A model generated the notes under the pieces. It saw only the letters and a list, made by a program, of their open reading frames with translations, searched no databases and was not told the DNA's origin. Shown one piece after another: positions 1 through 9,058 of a stretch of DNA of 64,000 nucleotides (the first letter of the stretch is position 1; each line of letters starts with the position of its first letter). The stretch comes from Burkholderiales bacterium (GTDB taxonomy: Bacteria; Pseudomonadota; Gammaproteobacteria; Burkholderiales; SHXO01), in the NCBI GenBank assembly GCA_020854105.1, contig JADZGB010000031.1, forward strand, positions 62,001 to 126,000, read 5' to 3'. The position numbers were made by a program, and so were the translations under genes.

Positions 1-410
1 TCCTGCACCTTCTGCCCACCAATTCGGTGCTGCCACGCCTGGACGTGGCCAACGACCGGCACCTGTACCTTGCCCTGCTGGGGCCGGCCATCATCGCCGC
101 CGCTGCGCTCGCGCGGTTGCCGGCCGGACATCCGCGGCGCGGCGCGGCGGCCGGCCTGGTCGCCGCGCTCGCCGTGACCAGTTCGCTGCGCAATCTCGAC
201 TATCGCTCGGAGCAGGCATTGTGGAGCGTGACGGCGCGCACGTCGCCGCACAAGGCACGGGTCTGGAATAATCTCGGCTACGCGCACGCGCTGGCGGGCG
301 ATACGCGGGCCGCGCACGCCGCCTACGCGCGCGCCCTGCAGCTGAACCCCGCCCACGCGAAGGCCGCTGCCAACCTGCGCGCGCTCGACGCCGCGCCGCC
401 ATCCCGCTGA
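1..410 (+). CDS. C-terminal end of a TPR-containing membrane protein (5' partial)
   Basis: The reading frame is open to the left edge of the window, so only the last ~136 residues are seen. It begins inside a motif (PTNSVLPRLDVANDRHLYLA) that is typical of the luminal end of polytopic membrane proteins carrying C-terminal tetratricopeptide repeats (glycosyltransferase- or O-GlcNAc-transferase-like annotations). One hydrophobic segment follows, then one clear TPR (ARVWNNLGYAHALAGD, with a second helix ending LQLNPAHAKAAANL). The substrate cannot be inferred. It ends 4 nt before the next gene. An internal GTG at 27 could be mistaken for the start, but upstream codons match the family. Confidence 0.7.
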   Translation, partial: LHLLPTNSVLPRLDVANDRHLYLALLGPAIIAAAALARLPAGHPRRGAAAGLVAALAVTSSLRNLDYRSEQALWSVTARTSPHKARVWNNLGYAHALAGDTRAAHAAYARALQLNPAHAKAAANLRALDAAPPSR

Positions 411-414
411 GCCC

Positions 415-1326
415 GTGCCGATGCAGCCGCTCGAACAGATCACCATCGAAGCACTGATCGAGCGCCACGACGTGCTGCTGTTCGACGCCTACGGCGTGCT
501 GGTGCACTCGGGCGGCGCCCTGCCCGGCGCAGCCGCCGCCCTCGACCTGCTGCACCGTGCGGGCCGTGCCTTCTTCGTCGTCACCAACGACGCGTCCAAG
601 CTGCCGGAGACCGCTGCCGCGCGCTACCGGCGCTTTGGACTGGCGCTGGGACCCGAGCACATCGTCAGTTCGGGCCAGCTGCTCACCGGCCATTTCGCCG
701 CGCACGGCCTGGTGGGCGCGCACTGCGCCGTGCTCGGCACCGCCGACAGCGCGCATTACGTGCGCCGCGCCGGCGGCGAAGTGGTGCCGCCCGACCAGCC
801 GTTCGACGTGCTGGTGATCGGCGACGAGACCGGCTACGACTTCGTGGATGGTGTGGACGCGGCACTCACCACGCTGTTTCATCGCCTCGATGCAGGCGAG
901 CGTGTTTATCTGGTGCTGCCCAACCCCGATCTCGTCTACCCACGCGGCACGCGCAGTTTTGGCATCGCATCTGGCAGCGTCGCGCTCATGCTCGAGGCCG
1001 CGCTTGCACGCCGCTACGGCGCCGCGCGGGCGCCCGTCTTCACGCGCCTGGGCAAGCCCGAACCGCACCTATATCGCGAAGCCCTGTCGCGCGTGAGTGC
1101 GCGCGCGCCGGTGATGATCGGCGACCAGATGGAGACCGACATTCTGGGCGCGATCGCAGCCGGGATCGATTCGGTCCTGGTGAGCACCGGCATCAGCGTG
1201 GACCAGACGGCGCGTGCCGACGGTCTGCGCCCCACCTGGTGGATGCAGTCGGTGGCGCCAGGCGGATTCGAGGGCAACGATATGGACGACGCGGCGCCGG
1301 TGTGCCGCGACGGCATTTCCAAATAG
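415..1326 (+). CDS. HAD-superfamily IIA hydrolase (NagD/phosphoglycolate phosphatase-like)
   Basis: A 303-residue cytoplasmic HAD protein. Motif I is LLFDAYGVL (nucleophile Asp24), motif II is VVTNDAS near residue 60, and motif IV is MIGDQMETDI near residue 236 with the metal-binding aspartates; KPEPHLY lies between. This order and the cap position match HAD subfamily IIA, which dephosphorylates sugar or nucleoside phosphates. The residue two after the nucleophile is Tyr rather than the usual Asp, a DxY arrangement better known from haloacid dehalogenases, so phosphatase activity should not be assumed. The GTG start at 415 could equally be the ATG at 421. It converges on the efflux gene with a 6-nt gap. 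Confidence 0.75.
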   Translation: MPMQPLEQITIEALIERHDVLLFDAYGVLVHSGGALPGAAAALDLLHRAGRAFFVVTNDASKLPETAAARYRRFGLALGPEHIVSSGQLLTGHFAAHGLVGAHCAVLGTADSAHYVRRAGGEVVPPDQPFDVLVIGDETGYDFVDGVDAALTTLFHRLDAGERVYLVLPNPDLVYPRGTRSFGIASGSVALMLEAALARRYGAARAPVFTRLGKPEPHLYREALSRVSARAPVMIGDQMETDILGAIAAGIDSVLVSTGISVDQTARADGLRPTWWMQSVAPGGFEGNDMDDAAPVCRDGISK

Positions 1327-1332
1327 ACCGCT

Positions 1333-2508
1333 TCAGCCACGCGCGCGCACGAGGACATGCGCGGCGAGCGCGAGTGCGCCGCACACCGCGATGGCGAGCG
1401 CCATCGGCACCGCGCTCGCCTGCTGCACGATGCCAAGCGCCGCGCTCGCGAGCGCGGCGAGGGCGAACTGCAGCGTTCCGAGCAGGGCTGCCGCGCTGCC
1501 CGCGCGTTGCCCCTGATGCGACAACGCGAGCGCCGTCGCATTCGGGCCGATGAATCCGAGGCTGGCGACGTAGCCGAACAACGGCACCAGCAGCCCCGCG
1601 AATCCTCCCGCTCCGGTCAGCGCGCTCAGCAGGAGCAGCACGCCGAACCCGGTATTGACCTGGTTGGCCCGCACGAGCACGTCGCGCGCCGGATGCCCGA
1701 TCAGCAGCCGCCGGTTCAGCTGCGATGCGGCGATGAGTCCGAAGGCATTGCCGCCAAACAGCCAGCCGTAGTGCTCGGGCGGCACCCCGTTGAGATCGAT
1801 GAACACCGACGGCGAACCGGTGATGTAGGCGAACATCCCGGCCTGCGCGAAGCCGCCAGCCAGCGCGTAGCCGAGGAAACGCCGGTCGGCCAGCATGCCG
1901 GCATATGCGCGCGAACTTTCCGCCACGCCAAGACTTGCCGCGCGAGTGCGCTGCGTCTCCGGCATCCAGGCTGCACAGGCGGCCAGCACGAGCAGGCCGA
2001 ACAGCGCCAGCGCCCAGAAGATCGACTGCCAGCCGAAGTTCACCAGCAGCACGCCGCCGGCGAGCGGCGCCAGGATCGGCGCGGCGCCCATCACCAGCAT
2101 GATCAGCGAGAACATGCGCGCGGATTCCTGCGCGTCGAACAGGTCGCGCACCATCGTGCGCGAGATCACCAGACCGGCGCAGCCGCCGAGCGCCTGCACG
2201 AAGCGCAGTGCGATCAGCGCCGGCAGGTCGGGCGCGAGCGCGCAGCCCGCGCTGGCGAGCACGTAGAGCGCGATGCCGGCGGCGAGCGGACGGCGCCGGC
2301 CGTAGCGATCGGCCAGGGGACCGTAGAAGATCTGCCCGCACACCAGTCCCGCGAAGAACGCGGACAGCGTGAGCTGGACCGCGCCGACTCCCGTGTCGAA
2401 GGCGCGCGCCAGGGCCGGAAGGCCGGGCAGGTACATGTCGATCGACATCGGCGCGAACGCCGCGAGCGCGCCGAGGATCAGTGTCAGGCGCCCGATCGGC
2501 TGCTTCAC
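1333..2508 (-). CDS. Bcr/CflA-family drug efflux MFS transporter
   Basis: A 391-residue, twelve-TM major facilitator, the usual length for the Bcr/CflA subgroup of drug:H+ antiporters. The first helix carries FAPMSIDMYLPGLP, a signature of this subgroup, and the loop after TM2 has the MFS motif A (GPLADRYGRRRPL). It acts in the inner membrane to export small hydrophobic compounds; the substrate cannot be read from sequence. It starts 2 nt downstream of the dctM stop on the same strand, so it may be co-transcribed with the TRAP genes, although no functional link is obvious. Confidence 0.85.
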   Translation of the reverse strand: MKQPIGRLTLILGALAAFAPMSIDMYLPGLPALARAFDTGVGAVQLTLSAFFAGLVCGQIFYGPLADRYGRRRPLAAGIALYVLASAGCALAPDLPALIALRFVQALGGCAGLVISRTMVRDLFDAQESARMFSLIMLVMGAAPILAPLAGGVLLVNFGWQSIFWALALFGLLVLAACAAWMPETQRTRAASLGVAESSRAYAGMLADRRFLGYALAGGFAQAGMFAYITGSPSVFIDLNGVPPEHYGWLFGGNAFGLIAASQLNRRLLIGHPARDVLVRANQVNTGFGVLLLLSALTGAGGFAGLLVPLFGYVASLGFIGPNATALALSHQGQRAGSAAALLGTLQFALAALASAALGIVQQASAVPMALAIAVCGALALAAHVLVRARG

Positions 2509-2509
2509 G

Positions 2510-3826
2510 TCAACGCAGCAGGAGGTCGGGAAGCCAGGTCGCCAGGCCGGGGACGAGCATTACCAGCGCCAGCATGAGCAGTCCCATCAGCACGTAGGGC
2601 GTGACCGCGCGGAAGATCTGCGCCATCGTGATGTGCTTCGGCGCGACGCCGCGCATGGTGAACAAGAGCATGCCGAAGGGCGGGGTGAGCAGGCCCAGCT
2701 GCATGCAGATCAGGTACATCACGCCGAACCACAGCGGTTCGAAGGCGTAGTAGTGCACCAGCGGCATGTAGAAGGGCAGCGTGACGAGCATCATGCTGAC
2801 CTGGTCGACAAAGCAGCCGAGCAGGAGCAGGATCGCCAGCATGCCGAGCAGCACCACCCAGGGCTGCAGCGCCGCGTCGCGCACCAGCCCGACCAGGCCG
2901 TCGGTGGCGCCGGAGAAGGACAGGACCTGGGCGAAGGTGGTGGCGCCGACGATGATGAACAGGATGACGCCCGAGATGGCGGCCGTGCCGAGCAGCGATC
3001 TGGTCAGGCTGCGCAGCGTCAGCGCGCGATAGGCCAGCGCGACGATCATGGTGGCGAGCGCTCCGAGCGCCGCCGATTCCGTGGGCGTGGCCCAGCCTGC
3101 GGACATGGCCGCGATCACCGCGATGAAGATCAGCACCAGCGGCGTGACGTGCACCACCAGGGGCTTCCAGCGCGCCCATCCGCGTACCGGCGCATGCTCG
3201 AAGCGCGGCGCGAGCTTCGGGTCCAGGCTCGCGCGCAGCACGATGTAGGCGACGAACATGGCCGCGAGCAGGATGCCGGGCACCACGCCGGCGACCAGCA
3301 GGCCGCTGATGGAGATGCCCGCGAGGCTGCCCAGCAGCACGGTGAGCGCCGAGGGCGGAATCAGCATGTCGACGCCGCCGATGGCCATGATCGGCCCGGT
3401 CGCCATGCCCGGGTGATATCCCCGGCGCAGCATTTCCGGCAGCAGCAGGCTGCCGAGCAGCGCGGTGGTGGCCACGGTCGATCCGGAGATGGCCGAGAAG
3501 ACGGTGCCGGCGACGACTGCAATGACCGCGAGCCGCCCGGGCACGCGCCAGATCAGGTGATCGAAGGCATCGATTGCCTTCATCGCGATGCCGGTGTGGA
3601 ACAGCACCTCGCCCATGAGCACGAAGAACGGGATGGGCGTGAGCGAGAAATTGGTGACCGCGCCCAGACCGTTGCGCACGACCTGCATGAGACCGGCTTC
3701 GCCGCCCATGTACATGAGAGCGCCGATCAGGTTCACCGCCAGGAAGGCGAAGGCCGCGGGCAATCCGAGCAGCAGCAGCAGGGAGAGCAGGCCGAACAGG
3801 AAAACGAGCGTCTGCCACCAGTGCAT
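2510..3826 (-). CDS. dctM: TRAP transporter large permease subunit (DctM)
   Basis: A 438-residue polytopic membrane protein with the DctM signature (IPFFVLMGEVLFHTGIA near residue 65 and a GGVDMLIPPSALTVLLG segment). It is the channel-forming subunit of a tripartite ATP-independent periplasmic transporter that imports organic acids with sodium or protons. The reading frame is open further upstream, but the ATG at 3826 is chosen because it overlaps the dctQ stop as TGATG and gives a normal N-terminus (MHWWQTLVFLFG). The small and binding-protein subunits lie directly upstream. Confidence 0.9.
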   Translation of the reverse strand: MHWWQTLVFLFGLLSLLLLLGLPAAFAFLAVNLIGALMYMGGEAGLMQVVRNGLGAVTNFSLTPIPFFVLMGEVLFHTGIAMKAIDAFDHLIWRVPGRLAVIAVVAGTVFSAISGSTVATTALLGSLLLPEMLRRGYHPGMATGPIMAIGGVDMLIPPSALTVLLGSLAGISISGLLVAGVVPGILLAAMFVAYIVLRASLDPKLAPRFEHAPVRGWARWKPLVVHVTPLVLIFIAVIAAMSAGWATPTESAALGALATMIVALAYRALTLRSLTRSLLGTAAISGVILFIIVGATTFAQVLSFSGATDGLVGLVRDAALQPWVVLLGMLAILLLLGCFVDQVSMMLVTLPFYMPLVHYYAFEPLWFGVMYLICMQLGLLTPPFGMLLFTMRGVAPKHITMAQIFRAVTPYVLMGLLMLALVMLVPGLATWLPDLLLR

Positions 3827-4329
3827 CAGCCGCGCTCTTCCTCCAGGCCGGCCACCGCCGGCACGTCGTGGGACGCGGGGTGCCGCAGCCGGCGCACGCA
3901 CTCCACCGCCAGCAGGGCGAAGCAGACGGGCAGCGGCACCAGCAGCCACCACTCCGGAAACACCAGGCTCTTGATGACCACGGACCCGGCTGCGCGTGAA
4001 TCGAGCAGCGCGGCCAGGCCATACCAGGCGGCGACCGCGCTCACCACCGCGCCCACGCCCGAGGCGATGCGATCGAGCCGACGCAGGTTGCCGGCGCCGA
4101 GCAGGTTGCCCAGGACATCGAGGCGGACGTGTTCGTTGCGGTACATCAGCCACGGCGCGGCCAGGAAGGTGGCGAGCGGCAGCGAGTACTCGGTGACCTC
4201 GACGATCCACGGCAGGCTGAGCAGGCCCAGGTTGCGCGCGATCACGTCGAAGCTCACCAGCAGGACCATGCCGCCCAGCAGGGCCGCGGCCAGCAGGCCG
4301 CAGGCCTGCATCAGCAGGCGGTAGAGCAT
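3826..4329 (-). CDS. dctQ: TRAP transporter small permease subunit (DctQ)
   Basis: A 167-residue protein with four predicted membrane helices and the DctQ motif around residues 45-75 (WIVEVTEYSLPLATFLAAPW, followed by VRLDVLG). It joins the large subunit to form the membrane complex of the TRAP importer. The gene starts 31 nt after the binding-protein gene and its stop overlaps the dctM start by one base, which indicates translational coupling. The C-terminal ~20 residues are polar and poorly conserved. Confidence 0.88.
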   Translation of the reverse strand: MLYRLLMQACGLLAAALLGGMVLLVSFDVIARNLGLLSLPWIVEVTEYSLPLATFLAAPWLMYRNEHVRLDVLGNLLGAGNLRRLDRIASGVGAVVSAVAAWYGLAALLDSRAAGSVVIKSLVFPEWWLLVPLPVCFALLAVECVRRLRHPASHDVPAVAGLEEERG

Positions 4330-4360
4330 CGACCCGGAGACTGGAATCGACCCTGCGTCA

Positions 4361-5326
4361 TCACTTCGTCATCATCTGGCGCAGCTTCGGGCCGTGCGTC
4401 GGACTGGCGCGGATCACGCCTGCCCAGCCCTGCTCGTATGCGGTGTCGAGCAGGATCCTGGCCTGGGCCTCGTCCAGCTTCACCACTTCGATGCCGGCTG
4501 CGCGCTGGCGCCTGTCCTCGGCCGCGCCGTCGGTGCGATAGGCGGCGTTGAGGCTCTCCAGCCACGCGCGCTGCTTCTCGAGGAACTCACGCTGTTGCGG
4601 GGTGAGCCTCTGCCACGACTTCAGATTGAACAGCACCGACAGTTCGATGTTGTAGAAACCCGGGTCGAGGCGGTACTTCGTGCGCTCCTGCCAGCCCAGG
4701 TCGAAGATGCCCACCAGCGGCCAGCCGTAGCCGTCCACGACACCGCGGTCCAGCGCCGTGTAGACCTCGCCGGGTGCCACCTGCACCACCGCACCGCCCA
4801 GCTTCTGGAAGAAGCCGCGGTAGATCGGCGCGATGCGCAGTTTCAGGCCGCTCAGGTCAGCCCTGGTGATCCTGCGGTTGGAATAGATGTGATAGCGCAT
4901 CCCCTCGCCGGTGCACGCGAAGACGCGCAGCCCCTTCGCCTCGAAGATCGAGTTCAGGTAGTCCAGGGCGCCGTTGGCGCGCAGCTCCGCCATGCCCATG
5001 TCGCTGTAGTTGAGCGCCATGCCCTCCGGCACCGCGGAGGCGGTATATCCGGCGGTGGTGTTGGCCAGGTCCACCACGCCGTTGCGCAGCGCGTTGGCCA
5101 GTTCGAAGGTCGGAATGCTCTTCGGCCCGCCGACGTACTGGATCTTCACCAGCCCCCTGCCCTCGGCGTTGACCTTCTCGATGAAGCGCTCGAAGTTCCT
5201 CGCGTAGTACGTGCCCTCCGTGAACGCATTCGCGGCGCGCAGCTTGACTTCCTGCGCCAGGGCCGGGGCAGCGCCCAGCAGCGTGCAACACAGTGCAAGG
5301 AGCGTGCTGCGCGAAGCGGATCTCAT
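4361..5326 (-). CDS. dctP: TRAP transporter substrate-binding protein (DctP)
   Basis: A 321-residue periplasmic binding protein with a signal peptide ending near AAPALAQ-EV. DctP-family features are seen: an N-terminal KLRAANAF strand, GMRYHIYSNRRI, and LKLRIAPIYRGFFQKLGGAVV near the mid-domain where the family's conserved Arg contacts the ligand carboxylate. The ATG at 5326 is chosen over longer frames because AGGAG lies about 8 nt upstream and the signal peptide starts there. The extra upstream frame is repeat DNA. The ligand is probably a carboxylate but is not identifiable. Confidence 0.88.
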   Translation of the reverse strand: MRSASRSTLLALCCTLLGAAPALAQEVKLRAANAFTEGTYYARNFERFIEKVNAEGRGLVKIQYVGGPKSIPTFELANALRNGVVDLANTTAGYTASAVPEGMALNYSDMGMAELRANGALDYLNSIFEAKGLRVFACTGEGMRYHIYSNRRITRADLSGLKLRIAPIYRGFFQKLGGAVVQVAPGEVYTALDRGVVDGYGWPLVGIFDLGWQERTKYRLDPGFYNIELSVLFNLKSWQRLTPQQREFLEKQRAWLESLNAAYRTDGAAEDRRQRAAGIEVVKLDEAQARILLDTAYEQGWAGVIRASPTHGPKLRQMMTK

Positions 5327-5534
5327 CGACGACTCCTCGGGACGTTGCGCCTGATCATTCGGGAGCCGGCATTCTAGCCGGGGCAGGCGGATCGGGCGAT
5401 CCGAGACCCCGAATCCGAGACCCCGGATCCCGCCGTTCGCCGGGATGACGGAAGGCCCGTCGCACCGGCGCAAGCCGGTGCCCAGCAGAAACGGAAAAGG
5501 CTCCTCTGTGTTTTCGCTGGATCTCGGCGCCGGC
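5327..5534. repeat. Intergenic segment with dispersed palindromic repeat (copy 1)
   Basis: This 208-bp gap between dctP and the porin gene holds a copy of the window's commonest short repeat. It is a GC-rich palindrome centred on GGATCCCGCCGTTCGCCGGG followed by ATGACGG (5425-5451), then an imperfect second palindrome around 5460-5530. The same element recurs at 9744-9787, 15481-15532, 24712-25024, 37690-37802, 42378-42437, 43031-43095, 43895-44065 and 45645-45735. It does not appear to encode protein. Confidence 0.75.
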
Positions 5535-6839
5535 TCAATACTGATAGATCAGCGTCAGCCAGAACTTGCGCACGTCCACCTTGTGCGCCAGGGTGTCGCC
5601 CACGACCGCGTCGCCCGCCCGGTAATCGGCGTACTCGAGCTTGCCGGTCAGTCCCTTCAACAGCGGCAGGGTCAGGCCAATGTCGAACTCCCGGCCGAGA
5701 TCGATGCTCCCGTGATCGGACTCGAACTTGTGCATCTCGGCGTAGATGCCGAGCTTGCCGATCTTTCCTCCGACCACGGCGTACAGATCGCGCATCCCCT
5801 GCGCGGGCGTAGTCAGGAACTGATCGGCCCAGCCCTGGAACAGATGGTTCGTGCCCAGGGGCGTCTGGAAGCCGTAGCGCCCGTCGTTGCTGGATAGCAG
5901 TTCGTATTCCGCACGCACGTACCAGTCGCCGAACTGCGGACCCGCGCCGACGTGGACGTAATGCGCATCGATGCGTGCATCGCCGCCGGAGTAGTCGTCC
6001 TGCTTGGCGTACTCCGCCGTGTATAGCACCTTGAACTTCTCGCCCACCGGATACGCGCCGTTCGCGCGCACGCCCAGGATGCGATTGGAGTTGTCCGTGA
6101 ACGCGGGCGTGGCCGCGGTGTTCTTGAGCGCCTGCCCGGTGATGTCCTGGTCCTGCAGATAGGCATAGCCGATCAGGTCGTTGCCCGGCCGCCAGGTGTA
6201 GCGCGCGTTGAGCAGCGGCATGTCCAGGTCGTGCTGATCGCCCAGTATGTTCTTCTGCCGCCACAGGTAACCCGCGGTCAGCTTCGTGTTCGGCAGACTG
6301 GTGTTCTCCACCATGAAGGCGTTGAACACCTGCATCACCTGGCGGAACTCGACGTTGCCCACGAAGCGCACGTTGTCGAGCTTGATCGACTGGCGACCCA
6401 GGCGCAGCCGCGTGGCATCGATGCCCGTGTAGTCCACGAACAGCTGATTGATGTCCGTGTCCTCCGGATCGGCCACGATCGGATACTCGGCGAAGCGCGG
6501 ATCGGTGCGTGTGGTCGCGAACTCCTGCTCGCTGAAGTGGCTGACGTCGATGCCCTCCACGGTCAGGCTCAGGCCGTGCCAGGGCTTCGTGCGCCAGCCG
6601 AGCAGCGTGCGCAGGGTCAGTGCATTGGCATGCTCGGGCTTGTTCTCCTGAGAGACGTTCTCCCAGCGCGGCCGCAGGTTGAGGAGCAGCTTGCCGCCGG
6701 TGATGGCCTCGAGGGGCGTGGTCGCGTTCTCTTCCTGGTCGGGAGCGTTCTGGGCGAGAGCCGTTCCCGCGCTCAGCAGCATCGCCACGGTGGCTGCTAG
6801 CGTGCCCCGGCACCGTGACCGGGCCAGTCTGGTCGTCAT
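5535..6839 (-). CDS. Outer-membrane porin of the alginate-export (AlgE-like) type
   Basis: A 434-residue protein with a signal peptide ending at GTALAQ-NAP and alternating hydrophobic/polar strands throughout. It ends in LTLIYQY, a terminal aromatic of the kind recognised by the BAM machinery. Strand patterns (KLLLNLRPRWENVS near the N-terminus, RLRLGRQSIKLDN mid-protein) match the Alginate_exp family of 18-stranded beta-barrels, which includes general small-molecule porins as well as alginate exporters. The substrate is unknown. It is divergent from narX and shares its upstream region, so co-regulation with nitrate respiration is possible. Confidence 0.8.
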   Translation of the reverse strand: MTTRLARSRCRGTLAATVAMLLSAGTALAQNAPDQEENATTPLEAITGGKLLLNLRPRWENVSQENKPEHANALTLRTLLGWRTKPWHGLSLTVEGIDVSHFSEQEFATTRTDPRFAEYPIVADPEDTDINQLFVDYTGIDATRLRLGRQSIKLDNVRFVGNVEFRQVMQVFNAFMVENTSLPNTKLTAGYLWRQKNILGDQHDLDMPLLNARYTWRPGNDLIGYAYLQDQDITGQALKNTAATPAFTDNSNRILGVRANGAYPVGEKFKVLYTAEYAKQDDYSGGDARIDAHYVHVGAGPQFGDWYVRAEYELLSSNDGRYGFQTPLGTNHLFQGWADQFLTTPAQGMRDLYAVVGGKIGKLGIYAEMHKFESDHGSIDLGREFDIGLTLPLLKGLTGKLEYADYRAGDAVVGDTLAHKVDVRKFWLTLIYQY

Positions 6840-7081
6840 GTTCTTTGTCTCCTAAGGTCGTCGGCAGCGCCTCTGCCTCACCCGGAAGGATCGGCCATTG
6901 CAGGGCATCTGCACATTCCACCTTGGGACGGCGCGCGCGCTCCGAAGACCTAGTCCGGTTGCGACGGCGTGCGCGCCGCGGCATACGCCAGGCCTAGTCC
7001 GGAAGGACTAGTCCGCGCTGCCGGGCCAGCGGAGCGAACCCCTCTGCTATAGTGTCCGATCCCCCCAACCTGCTGGATCGC
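6840..7081. promoter_or_regulatory. Divergent porin/narX control region with repeated TAGTCC elements
   Basis: The region contains GACCTAGTCCGG at 6947-6958. It also holds a perfect 7-bp inverted repeat, CTAGTCC (6994-7000) and GGACTAG (7005-7011), separated by four bases. A further TAGTCC follows at 7009-7014. The 11-mer GACCTAGTCCG recurs in inverted orientation before narK1 (15621-15631). The two direct CTAGTCCGG copies start 44 bp apart, about four helical turns. I infer a regulator-binding site, most simply for NarL or a LuxR-type relative; no binding data are available. Confidence 0.5.
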
Positions 7082-9058
7082 ATGGCGAAACTCAGCCGAC
7101 GCCTGGGGCCGAAGCTCACCGCCATCCTGGTCGTCTATCTGCTGGTGGCGCTCGTGGCCGTCGGCATGACGCTGCTCATGTCCTGGCAACTCGAGGGCGG
7201 GGCCGCTGCAGTCAACGAACTGGGCAGCCAGCGCATGCGCTCCTACCGCATCGCGCTGGTCCTCGCACCGGCCTCGCCGTCCGCGGCGGATCAGGCGGCG
7301 GCCGCTGCACGGGCGCGCAGCGAGATCGCGGAGTTCGACCGTGTGCTGGACTACCTGCAACGTGGCGATTCCTCGCGGCCCATGATGCTGCCGCGCGACC
7401 AGGCCATCCAGGCGCGCTTCGCCGCCCTGCGGGCCGAGTGGTCCGAACAGATGAAGCCGCGCATCGAGGCGGTACTCGGCGCGACCTCCCCGGAGGCGCG
7501 GCACGCGCTGCTCGTCGCCTACGTGCCGCGCGCGGATGCCTTCGTGGACCACATCGACGGCATCGTGCGCGCCATCGAGCAGGCCATCTCGCACACCACC
7601 TATCTGCTGCGCACCTTGCAGTTCGGCCTCATCGTGCTCAGTCTGGTCGGCACGGTGGCGCTGATCTATCTGATGTTCCTGCTCGTCGTGCGTCCAGTCG
7701 CCGCCCTGGAGGCGGGCATGAAGCGCATGGCCGACGGCGACTTCGCCGTGCGCCTGCCGGTCGAATCCCAGGACGAGTTCGGCGAACTGGCCTCTGGCTT
7801 CAACAGCATGGCCGCTCACCTGCAGGACCTGTACGCGAACCTCGAGCACCGCGTCGCCCAGAAGACGCGAACGCTCGCCGACAAGAACGAGGAACTGGCC
7901 ACGCTGTACGAGGTGGCGGCGCTGCTCGGCCAGCCGGGATCGATCGAGGCGGTGTGCCGGGATTTCCTGCGCGAGCTCATGTCGCGCCTCGAGGCGCAGG
8001 GCGGCGCAGTGCGTCTGATCGAACCGGACAGCGGGGAGATCCATCTGTTCGTGCATCAGGGGCTGTCGGGCGCGTTCACCGAATCGGAGCGCTGCCTGCG
8101 GCGCGGCGGCTGCCTGTGCGGCGAGGGTGCGCAGCGGGCGCAGCCCAGCGTCCACGTGCTGGTGCAAGGCGCACTGCGAGCCGAGCCCATACGCTGCCGC
8201 GAGGAAGGCTTCGCCACCGTCGGCGTGTTCCCGATGCGGCTGCGCGAGCACAATCTGGGGCTGTTCAATCTCTACTTCCGGGAGCCGCGCGAGTTCAGCA
8301 CACAGGAGCGCTTCATGCTCGAGACGCTCGGCCGGCACCTGGCGATCGCGGTCGAGAACCAGCGGCTGGTGGCGCGCGAGAAGGAGATGGCGATCTCCGA
8401 GGAGCGCAATCTGCTCGCGCAGGAACTGCACGACAGCATCGCCCAGTCGCTCGCCTTCCTGAACATCCAGGCCCAGCTGCTGCAGGACTCGCTCGATCAC
8501 GACAGGCTCGACAGCGCGCGCGAGGAGCTGGGACGCATCCGCGAGGGCATCCAGGAGAGCTACGACGACGTGCGCGAGCTGCTCGTGCACTTTCGCACGC
8601 GCATGGCCGAGACCGACATCGAAGCGGCCATCGCCTCGGCGCTGGTGCGCTTCGAGAGCCAGACGCGGGTGAAGACGCGCTTCCTCCAGTCGGGCGTCGG
8701 ACTGCCGCTGGCGCCCGAGATGCAGTTGCAGGTCATGCACATCGTCCAGGAGAGCCTGTCCAATGCGCGCAAGCACGCGCAGGCCACCAGCGTGCAGGTC
8801 GAGATGGAGCGCGGCACCGTGTACCGCTTCTGGGTGCGCGACGACGGCAGAGGCTTCGACCCGCAGGCCGTCCACACCGACCTGCACGTGGGACTGCGCA
8901 TCATGCGCGAGCGCGCGCACCGCATCGGCGGTGAACTGCGGGTGACCTCGAGCCAGGGCCGCGGCACCGAGGTGCTGCTGACCCTTCCGGTGCTCGAGGC
9001 CGGCCGCTCCGCGCCGGCGCGTTCCGGCACCTCGACTCTGGAAGATCGAACGACATGA
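7082..9058 (+). CDS. narX: Nitrate/nitrite sensor histidine kinase NarX
   Basis: A 658-residue membrane sensor kinase. TM1 is near residues 13-33, followed by a periplasmic domain with a NarX-type P-box (ELGSQRMRSYRIAL), a second TM near 185-205, a HAMP domain, a GAF-like central module and a HisKA_3 dimerisation helix with phospho-accepting His near residue 450 (AQELHDSIAQSL). A C-terminal HATPase domain follows. The central module carries a Cys cluster (CLRRGGCLC, then IRC), as in NarX/NarQ relatives. The ATG at 7082 is chosen over the GTG at 7052 because the TM segment follows it closely. It senses nitrate/nitrite and phosphorylates NarL; its stop overlaps the narL start. Confidence 0.92.
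   Translation: MAKLSRRLGPKLTAILVVYLLVALVAVGMTLLMSWQLEGGAAAVNELGSQRMRSYRIALVLAPASPSAADQAAAAARARSEIAEFDRVLDYLQRGDSSRPMMLPRDQAIQARFAALRAEWSEQMKPRIEAVLGATSPEARHALLVAYVPRADAFVDHIDGIVRAIEQAISHTTYLLRTLQFGLIVLSLVGTVALIYLMFLLVVRPVAALEAGMKRMADGDFAVRLPVESQDEFGELASGFNSMAAHLQDLYANLEHRVAQKTRTLADKNEELATLYEVAALLGQPGSIEAVCRDFLRELMSRLEAQGGAVRLIEPDSGEIHLFVHQGLSGAFTESERCLRRGGCLCGEGAQRAQPSVHVLVQGALRAEPIRCREEGFATVGVFPMRLREHNLGLFNLYFREPREFSTQERFMLETLGRHLAIAVENQRLVAREKEMAISEERNLLAQELHDSIAQSLAFLNIQAQLLQDSLDHDRLDSAREELGRIREGIQESYDDVRELLVHFRTRMAETDIEAAIASALVRFESQTRVKTRFLQSGVGLPLAPEMQLQVMHIVQESLSNARKHAQATSVQVEMERGTVYRFWVRDDGRGFDPQAVHTDLHVGLRIMRERAHRIGGELRVTSSQGRGTEVLLTLPVLEAGRSAPARSGTSTLEDRTT

Noticed and set aside
2369-4324. 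A 651-codon plus-strand frame opposite dctM/dctQ
   Set aside because: Low-complexity Arg/His/Gln/Glu composition; the opposite strand encodes recognisable TRAP subunits.
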